Assembly (NCBI RefSeq): GCF_014697615.1
Contig: NZ_JACJSD010000013.1
Location: forward strand, 91,215 to 155,214
Direction: 5' to 3'
From: Nostoc sp. FACHB-280
Lineage (GTDB): Bacteria; Cyanobacteriota; Cyanobacteriia; Cyanobacteriales; Nostocaceae
Length of the DNA: 64,000 bases
Notes under the pieces: generated by a model
Told to the model about the DNA's origin: nothing
Databases searched by the model: none
The model's input: only the letters and a program-made list of their open reading frames with translations
In this document: piece by piece, positions 8,985 to 17,942 of the stretch
How positions within the stretch are numbered: position 1 is the stretch's first letter
Layout of the letters: every line of letters begins with the position of its first letter
Program-made: the position numbers and the translations under genes

Positions 8985-9690
8985 TCAAAATATATTGGTT
9001 TGCCCACTCGGTATAGCTTTACCAGGATAGATTTGTTTAGAATCTTTGGGGATGTAAATCCATCCGAGGTCTTGTAGGCGATAGACAAGATTAGATATTG
9101 TTACGCCAAGTTCCTTTTGTATTGCATAAAGATGTTTCCAATTAGTTAAATCACGTCCTTTAAGTTTAGCCTCTAGAATGTGTACAGGCATTAACAGACA
9201 ACCAGCAAAATACTGAGCTTGCCATATACTGAGCTTGCCATTCAATATTTTTTAGCTGCCTATTCACATTTATTTGGATAGTTTGAGCGTCTATAGTGCG
9301 GCATAAAAAATATCTAGTGGCATCTTCTAGCCCCAAATTTAATTCTAACTGTTCTGTCAAACCGTCAGCTTCATTTTGATTGACATGAAGTATCCAGTGT
9401 CCAATTTCATGAGCTATTGTAGATTGTTCAAATCCTCCATTTAGCTGAGGAATTAATTCATTGAGTACAATCTTTCTCTCTAATGGGAGAATCTTTGCCA
9501 CTATCGGCCCTTGAGTATCAGGGGGTATACTTTGCCAGTCAACCATTATTCCTAAAGCATCAGCAGCACGACTAGCTTCAAAAGGCCACTTTGGAGGAAA
9601 CCTTTCCATCTCCATAATTCTTAAAACTTCATTCGCTTTAGATTCAATTTCTTCTTTACGATAAAATCGATACTCTCGGAAGATGTTCAC
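8985..9690 (-). pseudogene. ImmA/IrrE-type metallopeptidase gene, frameshifted by 16-bp tandem duplication
   Basis: Zinc peptidase gene of the ImmA/IrrE family, split into two frames (9690-9166 and 9245-8985). The N-terminal part keeps the active-site HEIGHWILH motif. The C-terminal part (WQAQYFAGCLLMP...LGWIYIPK) closely matches the end of the neighbouring XRE-ImmA protein. The break falls in an exact 16-bp tandem repeat at 9210-9225 and 9226-9241. Removing one copy restores EWQAQYFAGCLLMP in frame, giving about 229 residues. As it stands, translation ends in an unrelated 15-residue tail after WQAQY. It lies 24 bp downstream of the intact paralog and was probably an accessory of the same regulatory unit. 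Confidence 0.85.
9210..9241. repeat. 16-bp perfect tandem duplication causing frameshift
   Basis: ATACTGAGCTTGCCAT is repeated twice head to tail inside the ImmA gene. Sixteen is not a multiple of three, so the reading frame shifts. The duplication looks recent because both copies are identical. Confidence 0.95.
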
Positions 9691-9713
9691 TTTTTACTCC
9701 TCACCTTCTTAAC

Positions 9714-10805
9714 TTATAACCAATACTTAATTTGCTGAGATTCTGATTCTCTATCTCCAAGAAATATTTTTTTAGAACCTTTAGGAATATAAATCCAACC
9801 AAGATTTTGTAAACGATGTATGAGACTAGATATTGTGACTCCTAGCTCATCCTTAATTACGTAAAGGTGACTCCACTTAGTTAAATCACGCCCGTTGCAT
9901 AATTTTTGTAGAACATAACGAGGCATTAATAGACAATTTGCAAAATATTGAGCTTGCCACTCCACTGCTTCAGATTTATTGATTGGAATATTAACACTAC
10001 GACAGAAGAATGAAATATCTTTCTTTTGCTCGTTACTATTTACATTAATATCTTCTGATAAAATTGCAACATCTTCTTTATTAATGTGAAGTACCCAGTG
10101 GCCTATTTCATGAGCAATTGTAGAATCTGTAAAAGCTCCTAACATTTCAGGCATACCTGAATTAATTAAAATTTTCCTTTCTAAAGGGAGAATCTTAGCT
10201 GCTATCAGCCCATACTCATCAGGTAATATGTCTACAATATCAATACTTAAATCTAGATAATCACATATTCTCTCAACATTTATTGGTACATTTATATGGT
10301 TATTATGCAAATATTTTATATTTTGCAGAATTTCATCAGCCCTACTTTCTATTTCCTCTTTGGAGTAGATAATATAAGGATTAAATAAGGTAAGTTGTTT
10401 TTGAAGTTTTTCTAGTTTAGCTTTCAATTCAGCATTTTCTTTTTGCAATTTTGTAATTTGCTCATCTCGTGCTTTGACTAGTGAATCAATACCTGGGCTT
10501 TCCCTCACTCGGCGAAATAACGCAGGCATTTCTTTATAGTTAGCTTTAACTAATTCCTCAAGAGCTTCTGAGTCATGTTGAGTCATACGTCCAGCCAGAT
10601 AAATCAACTCTTCTGCATTTAAACTTAAGTGTTCTGCTAAGGAGCGGATCACCTTTTCGCTTGGCTCAACATGATCGTTTTCTAACTTAGATAAGTAGGT
10701 AGAGTCTACCCCTACTTTTGTGGCTAGTTCACGCTGACTTAAACCTTTCTTTCTACGAGCTTGCCAAATAAACTTGCCAAAACTCTGCTTCTCTTGTTGA
10801 TCCAT
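9714..10805 (-). CDS. XRE-family regulator with C-terminal ImmA/IrrE metallopeptidase domain
   Basis: A 363-residue two-domain regulator. The ATG at 10805 follows GAAGG. An N-terminal helix-turn-helix lies at about 10-65 (LSQRELATKVGVDSTYLSKLENDHVEPS). A short coiled coil at about 105-135 (ITKLQKENAELKAKLEKLQKQL) follows, then the ImmA/IrrE peptidase with zinc motif HEIGHWVLH and the conserved VEWQAQYFANCLLMP region. In ImmR/ImmA and DdrO/IrrE pairs such peptidases relieve repression after stress or DNA damage; here both functions are in one chain. The gene is divergent from the Argonaute operon across 348 bp of palindromic DNA, so it may autoregulate and control that operon. This is inference. 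Confidence 0.85.
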   Translation of the reverse strand: MDQQEKQSFGKFIWQARRKKGLSQRELATKVGVDSTYLSKLENDHVEPSEKVIRSLAEHLSLNAEELIYLAGRMTQHDSEALEELVKANYKEMPALFRRVRESPGIDSLVKARDEQITKLQKENAELKAKLEKLQKQLTLFNPYIIYSKEEIESRADEILQNIKYLHNNHINVPINVERICDYLDLSIDIVDILPDEYGLIAAKILPLERKILINSGMPEMLGAFTDSTIAHEIGHWVLHINKEDVAILSEDINVNSNEQKKDISFFCRSVNIPINKSEAVEWQAQYFANCLLMPRYVLQKLCNGRDLTKWSHLYVIKDELGVTISSLIHRLQNLGWIYIPKGSKKIFLGDRESESQQIKYWL

Positions 10806-11153
10806 AATCACCTTCAAACAGTTGATATAATTCTTGAACCATACATGATAAGCCTTCTGTAGTATGAGGTCATACAGGAATGAAAGCTTTGTAAAGCAAG
10901 AGTTTTTATAATTTACTGGGTTCTAAGTTGCTCAGATTTATCAAGCTGTACATAACTCAATGTATAGATGATATCAATGTTGAAAAATTAATTCAACCCT
11001 ATTTGTTTATTTTTTAGATACTTGACATATTATTTCAACTTGCATAATATAGTTCAACTATAAGTAGCTAACAGCTAGGTAAGTTGAAGTAGTATAGCAA
11101 CTCAGGCTGTTACATGATGACAAAAATACACAATGTTACACGGGAGCAAAGCT
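10806..11153. promoter_or_regulatory. Divergent control region with TTCAAC/GTTGAA operator-like sites
   Basis: This 348-bp AT-rich region separates the XRE-ImmA gene from the Argonaute operon. It contains GTTGAA-N7-TTCAAC (10979-10997), TTCAAC at 11034-11039 and 11053-11058, and GTTGAA at 11083-11088. The repeated half-site is what a dimeric XRE repressor would be expected to bind. Binding is inferred. Confidence 0.6.
11022..11062 (+). promoter_or_regulatory. Sigma-70-type promoter overlapped by 15-bp palindrome
   Basis: TTGACA (11022-11027), a 17-bp spacer and TAATAT (11045-11050) form a near-consensus promoter facing the Argonaute operon. TATAGTT-C-AACTATA (11048-11062) is a perfect odd palindrome covering the -10 end and the likely start site. 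A TTCAAC half-site also lies in the spacer. A protein bound there would block transcription. Confidence 0.7.
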
Positions 11154-11375
11154 GTGAAAACACAATCCTCAAATTTTGAACAACTGTGCTTTTCCATAGG
11201 TAGACCCCTAGCAATTCTCTTAGAGGAAGTTCAACAATCAAGTCACAATCCACAACTTATAGAAGCTGCTGCACAGATGCTAGAAGGTTTACAGGCTTTT
11301 CAACAAGCAAACGAGACTGGACTATCAAAATCGAATAAAACCAGCACGGCAATCTATGAGATTCTTACCAAATAA
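11154..11375 (+). CDS. Small protein of unknown function, first gene of Argonaute operon
   Basis: A 73-residue protein with no recognised family. The GTG at 11154 is chosen because GGGAG lies 7 bp upstream; an ATG at 11133 is in frame but lacks a site. The middle is predicted helical (RPLAILLEEVQQ, AAAQMLEGLQAFQQA), acidic and without membrane segment or Cys pair. It lies about 95 bp after the palindrome promoter and 36 bp before the nuclease gene in the same direction. This suggests it belongs to the same transcript and may be an accessory or regulatory subunit of the Argonaute module. Function is unknown. Confidence 0.6.
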   Translation: MKTQSSNFEQLCFSIGRPLAILLEEVQQSSHNPQLIEAAAQMLEGLQAFQQANETGLSKSNKTSTAIYEILTK

Positions 11376-11411
11376 GACTTTTGTTCCACTCAACTCATAA
11401 ACTTGAAAGCC

Positions 11412-12233
11412 ATGAACAAAACTTGGCTACCATCTGCCAGTTACAACCTTTGGTTACAGTACGCACCACCAATAGGTCAAGAACACTTACACTGCGACAT
11501 GAAACGAGGTTTTACAAAAGCGCGAGCAAGAGAACCCTTGGTTGCAGCAATATTGGACAGTGATAATACTCATCAAAGAATTGGATTACTTGCACAAAAG
11601 GGGGTTTATGAGTTTCATCAAGATCCATTTTTACTACACCGAACAGATGCAATAAAGCAGTTAACAGAGATTCTGAAATTGGAAAAAGAGTCAGATGTAG
11701 TTCAGCAGCGAGTAATTCCAATCCTGACACACTATCAAAAAAATCCCGTTCTCGCCAATAAGAAAATAGTTAAACTCTGTCGAGGTGATGAAGGTTTTCC
11801 CGAATCTATTCTGATTCAGCAAGGTAATTACTCATTCAACCTCTATGCTGCAATTGACTGTATTTTTGGTGAAGAAGATGCAACTTTGCATATTTTAGAT
11901 TTCAAGACAGGTAAAACTGACTTTGATAAGCGACAGGCATATATTTACCTTCTAGCGGCTAAATATATATACCCACAACAAAAAGCCATAGCATCGTTTT
12001 ATAACTTGGAAAATGGTAAGTGGTCTGAACCTATCACAGCGACATCCAACACACTTGAAGCTTTTCAAATAGAGTTAGCATTGATAGCTCAAAAACATCA
12101 AAAAGACATGAAGCTTTACCGTAATAATCCGGCTGAGTTTAACCAAATTTTTCTTCCTAATCCTGGTATAAGCTGTCGCTACTGTCAATTCAATTCAATT
12201 TGTAGTTTTGCTATTTCAGAGACAGGTTCATGA
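11412..12233 (+). CDS. Cas4-like PD-(D/E)XK nuclease with Fe-S cysteines, Argonaute partner
   Basis: Predicted DNA nuclease of 273 residues, start ATG 11412. The active site reads Asp149 then Asp163-Phe-Lys165 in HILDFKTGK, the D...DxK pattern of PD-(D/E)XK enzymes. Cys28 near the N-terminus together with Cys255, Cys258 and Cys264 ([10 protein letters not shown]) reproduces the 1+3 cysteine arrangement of Cas4/AddB-type iron-sulfur nucleases. The TGA overlaps the ATG of the Argonaute gene (ATGA), so the two are probably translationally coupled. Cas4-like nucleases recur beside prokaryotic Argonautes and are thought to help degrade target DNA or make guides. No Cas gene is nearby, so a CRISPR role is unlikely. 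Confidence 0.82.
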   Translation: MNKTWLPSASYNLWLQYAPPIGQEHLHCDMKRGFTKARAREPLVAAILDSDNTHQRIGLLAQKGVYEFHQDPFLLHRTDAIKQLTEILKLEKESDVVQQRVIPILTHYQKNPVLANKKIVKLCRGDEGFPESILIQQGNYSFNLYAAIDCIFGEEDATLHILDFKTGKTDFDKRQAYIYLLAAKYIYPQQKAIASFYNLENGKWSEPITATSNTLEAFQIELALIAQKHQKDMKLYRNNPAEFNQIFLPNPGISCRYCQFNSICSFAISETGS

Positions 12234-14482
12234 CTACCAATCGTCAAGCTTCTACATCTCCAATTTTTTTAAGTGAGATTTTCTTACTAAGCATTAATCA
12301 ACCGAATTTAATATGCTTTCGTCTTTCTCCTGGAGTTGACAAACAGATAGGGAACCGAATTGGCTGGCGTTTTAACCAGAAATTTCCAGATATTATTGTA
12401 ATTTGGCATAATGGATTTTTCTGGGTTTTAGCCAAGCCAAATCAAGCGATGCCAAGTCAAAATCAATGGCGAGAGGCATTGAGAAAAATTGAAGAGGAAT
12501 TAAAAAAAGATATTGGTGATCGCTCCTATTCAATACAATGGGTTAGTCAACCACAAATAACAGCTTCTATTTTGGCTCAATTAGCTGTAAGAATATTACA
12601 AGTTAGACGACCTTTCTCATCTGATACTGTTTGGTATGAAAATAAGGTTGAAGTTAAACGAGAAGTTGATTTCTGGGCAGAAACAATAGAAATACAAGAT
12701 ATTTTACATCCTGCGATCGCTTTTACAATTCACAGTTCTTTTGTTTTCAAAGGTGACTTAGCTGAGTTTTACGAAAATCATCCTTATCGACAAGATCCAA
12801 ATAAGCTTTTAATTGGTTTAAAAGTCCGAGATATTGAAAAAAATAGCTCTGCTAAAATTGTGGCTCTCGCAGGAACTTTTGGAGAGCGTAGAGAAGAGCT
12901 TCTTGAACAAGCAACTGGAGCTATTAGTAAACAAAAACTTGAACCTGAAGCAGCACCAGATGAACAACCTGTGGTAAGTATTCAATTTGGTAAAGATAAA
13001 CAACAATATCCTTATCCAATGGCTGCTTTAAAGCCCTGTGTCACAGAAGAAACTGCTGACTTATTTGAAGTAAAGTATAGTGATTTACGGAAACAGACTA
13101 AAATTCCTTATAAAGAAAGACAGAATCGTTTAGCTTTATGTAAGCAAGAAGCTACAAATAGTTTAGCTGTATATGGTTTTCAGTTAGCCACTAAATGTAT
13201 TAACAGTGGCAAGTATCCCAAATTATTCTTAGTACCTAACTTCAGACTGGAAGACACATTGCTTCAATTTGGCAACAATGTGATTCGCAAGCGCAATGAG
13301 GTATTAAAGGGATTATCAACAGGTAAAGTTTATCGCCGTCATCAAGATTATCAAGATATCTCAAGAAAAATTCGCATCGCAGCACTTAAAATAGGCGATT
13401 TTCAAGTTAATCTATCTTTTCTTCAGCAACTCCGTCAACGCTTAAAAGACTATGGCTTTGAAAGCCTTGAGATTGATGAGGATAAAAGAAAAGCTGTTTC
13501 TATTAATGGTTTAAGCAGTGCTGAAGCTAGAGCTAAAGTGGAGAAAGCCCTTGATGATTTAATAGCTATTCCTACTGATATTGTTTTGACTTTTCTACCC
13601 CAGGATGATCGCCATACGGATAATAGTGATGATGGTAGTTTATATACTTTCATTTCTTCAAGGCTACTGCGACGTAGTAATCCTGAAATAGTCAGCCAAG
13701 TAATTTATGAGGAGACTTTAAAAAATCCTAGCAATTATAAAAATATCATCAATCAAGTAATAATAGGAATTTTGGCAAAGTTAGGAAATTTGCCCTTTAT
13801 TCTAGCTCAACCTTTAGGGGTTGCTGATTATTTTATCGGCTTTGATATTTCCAGAAAAGCCAAAAAGAAAACCTTTGGTAGCATAAATGTTTGTGCAAGT
13901 GTGCGTCTGTATGGGAAACAAGGTGAGTTTATTCGTTATAAATTAGAAGATGCGTTAACAGAAGGTGAAGAAATTGATAAACAAACACTAGAAAGATTTC
14001 TCCCATCTGCTGATCTCAGCGAAAAAACTGTACTAATTTACCGTGACGGACACTTTTGTGGTAATGAAGTTGAACATTTACAGGAAAGAGCTAAAGCAAT
14101 TAATTCTAAATTTATCCTCGTAGAGTGCATTAAGTCTGGAATTCCCAGACTTTATAACTATTATCAGTCAGTTGTGAAAGCCCCTACACAAGGTCTAGCA
14201 CTTCGCTTGTCTTCTCGCGAAGTACTGTTAGTAACAACTAAATTACCATCTGAAAATATGGGCTTACCTTATCCTCTACGTTTGAGAGTACATGAAAGAG
14301 GACACCAAGTACCTATTGAAGATGTAATAGAAGCAACATTAAAACTCACTTTGCTACATCATGGAGCATTGAAAGAGCCACGCTTACCTGTTCCACTCTA
14401 TGGATCTGACCGTATAGCTTATAGGCGGTTACAAGGTATTGTACCAAATTCCCTGAATGGCGATCGCCAGTTTTGGCTATAG
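12230..14482 (+). CDS. Long prokaryotic Argonaute (PIWI nuclease, predicted catalytically active)
   Basis: Guide-dependent nucleic-acid endonuclease of 750 residues, the length of full long-type Argonautes with N, PAZ, MID and PIWI regions. The PIWI domain follows about residue 520: Asp539 (FIGFDIS), a Glu pair at 580-581 for the glutamate finger (EGEEID), Asp606 ([12 protein letters not shown]) and Asp727 ([11 protein letters not shown]). Together these give a DEDD tetrad, so cleavage is expected. The MID part has Tyr472, Gln490 and Lys517, but the usual Lys four residues after the Tyr is Ser476. Resemblance to cyanobacterial DNA-guided Argonautes suggests defence against plasmids or phage. 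It overlaps the Cas4-like nuclease gene by 4 bp. Confidence 0.92.
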   Translation: MTTNRQASTSPIFLSEIFLLSINQPNLICFRLSPGVDKQIGNRIGWRFNQKFPDIIVIWHNGFFWVLAKPNQAMPSQNQWREALRKIEEELKKDIGDRSYSIQWVSQPQITASILAQLAVRILQVRRPFSSDTVWYENKVEVKREVDFWAETIEIQDILHPAIAFTIHSSFVFKGDLAEFYENHPYRQDPNKLLIGLKVRDIEKNSSAKIVALAGTFGERREELLEQATGAISKQKLEPEAAPDEQPVVSIQFGKDKQQYPYPMAALKPCVTEETADLFEVKYSDLRKQTKIPYKERQNRLALCKQEATNSLAVYGFQLATKCINSGKYPKLFLVPNFRLEDTLLQFGNNVIRKRNEVLKGLSTGKVYRRHQDYQDISRKIRIAALKIGDFQVNLSFLQQLRQRLKDYGFESLEIDEDKRKAVSINGLSSAEARAKVEKALDDLIAIPTDIVLTFLPQDDRHTDNSDDGSLYTFISSRLLRRSNPEIVSQVIYEETLKNPSNYKNIINQVIIGILAKLGNLPFILAQPLGVADYFIGFDISRKAKKKTFGSINVCASVRLYGKQGEFIRYKLEDALTEGEEIDKQTLERFLPSADLSEKTVLIYRDGHFCGNEVEHLQERAKAINSKFILVECIKSGIPRLYNYYQSVVKAPTQGLALRLSSREVLLVTTKLPSENMGLPYPLRLRVHERGHQVPIEDVIEATLKLTLLHHGALKEPRLPVPLYGSDRIAYRRLQGIVPNSLNGDRQFWL

Positions 14483-14592
14483 TCTCAGTTTATAGTTGCG
14501 GTATGAATGGATTTTTTAACTAGGGTAAATGCAAGAGCTTATTGCCTTTGCATATTTGTATGAGACAAAAATCATTTCATCAATTAGCAACA

Positions 14593-15195
14593 TCAAACAA
14601 AAAGTTCATCCAAATCAACTTTTTTCAAGTTAACTTGTGACAAGTCAACATCACTGAGATCAGCTTTGTACAAGATGGTTTTATGGAGATCCGCATAACT
14701 CAAGTCTGCTTGGCTCAAGTTAGCTCCCGTGAGGTTTGCACCGTTAAGATTGGCTCCTGCTAAGTTAGCACCACGGAGGTTGGCGTAACTCAAATCTGCA
14801 CCACTTAAATTTGCACCACTGAGGTCAGCATTGTGTAAATTAGCTAAACGTAGGTCTGATTTTTGTAGAGATGCTTTGTGTAAGTCTACGCTGCTTAGGT
14901 TGGCGCGAATTAAGTTAGCAGCTTTGAGGTTTGTCCAAATTAGTTTCGCACCACTGAAGTTAGTTCGCCAAAGGCAAGATAATGCCAAATTTGCTTCTAT
15001 GAGGTTGGCTCCACTCAAATTGGAATGAGATAAAGTGACGTTTACTAAGCTGGCGCTATCTAAGTTAATCCCAGCTAGACATACTTCACTCAGATTAACT
15101 GAATGCAGGCAAACCTGTGTGAATTTTCTCTCTCCTACCTGATAGCGCCTGAGAAGTTCATCAGCGTCCATACAGCCTGCCTTCCAAATGATCAT
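14593..15195 (-). CDS. Pentapeptide-repeat protein
   Basis: A 200-residue protein made almost wholly of A(D/N)LxX pentapeptides from about residue 30 to 190 (for example ANLSGADLSYANLRGANL), which fold as a right-handed quadrilateral beta helix. A short N-terminal segment (MDADELLRRYQVGERKF) precedes the repeats and is common in cyanobacterial members. The ATG may be at residue 8 (MDADELL), because the first codons are less conserved. No signal peptide is seen. Cellular role is not known for most members. It is convergent with the Argonaute gene and separated by 110 bp. Confidence 0.9.
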   Translation of the reverse strand: MIIWKAGCMDADELLRRYQVGERKFTQVCLHSVNLSEVCLAGINLDSASLVNVTLSHSNLSGANLIEANLALSCLWRTNFSGAKLIWTNLKAANLIRANLSSVDLHKASLQKSDLRLANLHNADLSGANLSGADLSYANLRGANLAGANLNGANLTGANLSQADLSYADLHKTILYKADLSDVDLSQVNLKKVDLDELFV

Positions 15196-15617
15196 TTACT
15201 TAACTCGATTTAGTTGAATTAATTGGTTAACAAATGTACGCATGAACTGACTTTGCAATGAAAGTCTGAGGGCAAATGCTTGACTGGATGTGAATTGCTT
15301 TGTACAACCATCTGTAAAGAAATATAACAAAATCGTTACAAAAGTACAACAAATTCTCAGTTATGCGTTTATAGTTCCTGTTTATAGGAGGGATATGGCA
15401 GTCCGATTTGATTTTTGAACAAATATATGTAAGGACGAACTTATGTCCGTCCCTACTTGAAATTTTTTATATAGCAGTAGCCAAATTGGTTAGGACATCG
15501 ATAAATAATAAAACTTGGACACCACAAAGCTTTTAACCCTGTCACCTGTCACCGTTCGGCTGACGCTCACGGCGGAAGCCTATTACCTGTTCCCTGCTAT
15601 ATTTCTGGCAAATTTCT
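15196..15617. other. Intergenic region with dispersed repeat carrying nested insertion
   Basis: This 422-bp stretch has no gene. Its right part (about 15499-15600) is a copy of a repeat also present at 46522-46598. The copy here has 27 extra bases at 15553-15579. The left part includes a GTCCGTCC-type segment common between cyanobacterial genes. Confidence 0.55.
15499..15600. repeat. Dispersed repeat copy 1 (with 27-bp insertion)
   Basis: Shares ACACCACAAAGCTTTT, CCCTGTCACCTGTCAC and TATTACCTGT with 46522-46598. The 27-bp segment 15553-15579, GC-rich and containing GGCTGACGCTCACGGC, is absent from the other copy, so it was inserted here or lost there. Confidence 0.75.
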
Positions 15618-17135
15618 TTAACGTAAACAGCGAATCGCCACTAATAGTCCTCTGGCTTTATTTAGCGTCTCTTCATATTCTTTTTCTGGTTCAGAGTCAG
15701 CTACCAAACCTGCACCAGCTTGCACACTGACGATGTTATCTTTGACTACCATTGTGCGAATTGCGATCGCACTATTTAATTGTCCTTCAAAATCGTAATA
15801 GCCATACACACCCGAATAAACACCCCGGCGACTTGGTTCTAGTTCGTTAATAATTTCCATCGCCCGAATTTTGGGTGCGCCGCTAACTGTCCCCGCCGGG
15901 AAGCAAGCTTTCATTAAATCCCAAGCATTTTTATGGCTGGCTAATTTACCTACCACATTACTTACAATGTGCATCACATGAGAGTAACGCTCAACAACCA
16001 TCAATTCATCGACTTTCACGCTACCACTTTGGCAAACTCGCCCCAAGTCGTTTCGCCCCAAGTCAACCAGCATAACGTGTTCAGCAATTTCCTTGGGGTC
16101 TTGTAGCAAGTCTTCTGCTAAAGCTAAATCTTCTTTGGTAGTTTTACCCCGTGGCCTTGTACCTGCAATGGGGCGGACTGTGGCGATAATTCCCTCATCT
16201 GGGTCACGTTCGGCTTTTACCATGACTTCGGGACTAGAACCAATAATTTGCCAGTCCTGAAAGTGAAAATAAGCCATGTAAGGCGAAGGATTAATTTGGC
16301 GCAGCGAACGGTAAAGGGCAAAGGGGTCGCCTGTGTATTCTGTGGCGAGTCGCTGGGAAATGACAACTTGGAATATATCACCAGCTTTGATGTAGTCTTT
16401 TGCCTTTTGGACGCTGGCGCAGAATTCGGTTTTGGTGAAGTTGCTGGTGTATGCTAATTCTTTGTTCTCTACTGGCTGATGACCTGGTGGTGTCCATTCC
16501 AGGATAGTTTTTTGTGGTGACAGTGGTAGAGATAACTTGCTGACCAAATTAGTCACGCGATCGCAAGCTTTTTGATAAGCTGCTTGTAAATCTACATTGG
16601 GGTCGCGTAAATCAGAATAGGCGATCGCCCAAATTTTCCGCTTTACCTGGTCAAAAATTAATAGTTGGTCTACCTGCATCCATAACCCATCAGGAATGTT
16701 GCGTTCATCTTGGGGATGGACGGGAACACGCGGTTCAATCCAACGAATCAATTCATAACCCCAAAACCCAAATAATCCCCCAATTCCTGGTGGTAATTGG
16801 GGTAATTTTACTGGCTGATAAGGCTCAAGACATTGGGCTAAAGCTGTAAAAGGATCACCTGTAAACACAGCTTGCGAACCATCACGGTGTGTTTGGGTGG
16901 TTGTCTCTCCTCTCGCTTCTAGTACCCACAGAGGATCGCAACCGACAAAACTATAGCGTCCGATTTTTTCACCGCCTTCCACTGATTCCAACAAAAAGCT
17001 GTAAGGTTGTCCAGCACAAACTTTGTACCATGCAGAGACAGGTGTATCTAAATCAGCCACCCATTCTTGATACACCGGGACAAAGTTACCTTGTGAAGCT
17101 AATTGGGAAAAATCAGAGAAATTGGGAAAAATCAT
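15618..17135 (-). CDS. trpE: Anthranilate synthase component I
   Basis: Catalyses chorismate plus ammonia or glutamine to anthranilate, the first step of tryptophan synthesis. At 505 residues it has the full family length. The N-terminal regulatory half contains the LLES motif (PYSFLLESVEGGEKIGRYSF). The C-terminal chorismate-binding half contains GDIFQVVISQR, SPEVMVKAE, IAGTRPRGKT, EHVMLVDLGRNDLGRV, AGTVSGAPKIRAMEII and QAGAGLVADS. All are normal for TrpE, so feedback inhibition by tryptophan is expected. It stands alone on the minus strand next to psaD, with no trpG adjacent. Confidence 0.95.
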   Translation of the reverse strand: MIFPNFSDFSQLASQGNFVPVYQEWVADLDTPVSAWYKVCAGQPYSFLLESVEGGEKIGRYSFVGCDPLWVLEARGETTTQTHRDGSQAVFTGDPFTALAQCLEPYQPVKLPQLPPGIGGLFGFWGYELIRWIEPRVPVHPQDERNIPDGLWMQVDQLLIFDQVKRKIWAIAYSDLRDPNVDLQAAYQKACDRVTNLVSKLSLPLSPQKTILEWTPPGHQPVENKELAYTSNFTKTEFCASVQKAKDYIKAGDIFQVVISQRLATEYTGDPFALYRSLRQINPSPYMAYFHFQDWQIIGSSPEVMVKAERDPDEGIIATVRPIAGTRPRGKTTKEDLALAEDLLQDPKEIAEHVMLVDLGRNDLGRVCQSGSVKVDELMVVERYSHVMHIVSNVVGKLASHKNAWDLMKACFPAGTVSGAPKIRAMEIINELEPSRRGVYSGVYGYYDFEGQLNSAIAIRTMVVKDNIVSVQAGAGLVADSEPEKEYEETLNKARGLLVAIRCLR

Positions 17136-17149
17136 AAACAGTTATCAGT

Positions 17150-17237
17150 CAATTTGACTTATGCTGAGTGCCAAGTAATCAGCATTGAGTTTAAAACTTT
17201 TTCGTTACTCAGCACTCATAACTCAGCACTCAGCATT
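17150..17237. repeat. CAGCACT-type short tandem repeats
   Basis: Contains imperfect head-to-tail ACTCAGCACTCA units between trpE and psaD. Similar tracts occur at about 30403-30437 and inside the coding sequence at about 53082-53124. Confidence 0.7.
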
Positions 17238-17242
17238 TTTAA

Positions 17243-17662
17243 TTAAGCATCGTAGGGTTGCTTACCACTGAACTTAAGTTCTGAGGCGTTGGGGTTTTGA
17301 CCAATGCGACGAGGTACGTGACGTACTTTTTCGCGGCCTTGGTTAACTTTTTCAGGGAAGACACCATCTGCTGGGTGAATGAAGGTGGTTTCTCCGCTAG
17401 GCAAAATCCGATAAATTTTGTAGTCGGTGATTTTGAATTTACGGAGTTGACCGCCCAAAGCAATGCCGTATTCTTTACGAGCTAAGTAAAGCAAGTTTTC
17501 GCCTTGGTGCATGGTAGCTGCGCCACCTGTAGGTAATTCAAACACCTGAGCCTTGGGGCTTGTCCAAGTGATAGCGTACTTTTCTTCCTCTTTTGCTTTG
17601 GTGAGCAAACCGCCAGTACTACCGGCGAACAGTGGGGTTTTTCCAGAAAGTGTTTCTGCCAT
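17243..17662 (-). CDS. psaD: Photosystem I reaction center subunit II (PsaD)
   Basis: Stromal-side photosystem I subunit that docks ferredoxin. The ATG at 17662 gives 139 residues starting [18 protein letters not shown], the usual cyanobacterial start; an upstream in-frame codon adds only five unconserved residues. Conserved blocks are [59 protein letters not shown] and the basic [22 protein letters not shown]. It is monocistronic on the minus strand between trpE and a small antitoxin-like gene. Confidence 0.97.
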   Translation of the reverse strand: MAETLSGKTPLFAGSTGGLLTKAKEEEKYAITWTSPKAQVFELPTGGAATMHQGENLLYLARKEYGIALGGQLRKFKITDYKIYRILPSGETTFIHPADGVFPEKVNQGREKVRHVPRRIGQNPNASELKFSGKQPYDA

Positions 17663-17942
17663 AAAGCATTCTCTCAAGGTTTTTAGGGCATCGTAACACC
17701 GCCATCACGATCATATTGCGATCGCGTCATAGTCTGTAACAGTTTTTAGTTTAAAGTCAAAAGTCCATAATCTATAGTCCCGCAATTTGTCAAATTCACT
17801 TTTTACCAAAACACCGTGAATGATCATCAAAAAAAATGAACTTCACCCAAAAACTGAAATTTGGACTATACAAAACTTTACATGATGGGTTGGATTTTGC
17901 TGTCAGGATTTCCTTCGCTAATTTTAGGGCTGCGATCGCCTA

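Noticed and set aside
8732..9016. Open frame of 94 codons between the DUF4114 and ImmA genes
   Set aside because: It passes through two GCGATCGC sites and has no recognisable protein features, no good ribosome-binding site and atypical composition.
11412..12233. Cas4-like nuclease considered as a CRISPR adaptation protein
   Set aside because: No cas1, cas2 or repeat array is present. The overlap with the Argonaute gene explains its context better.
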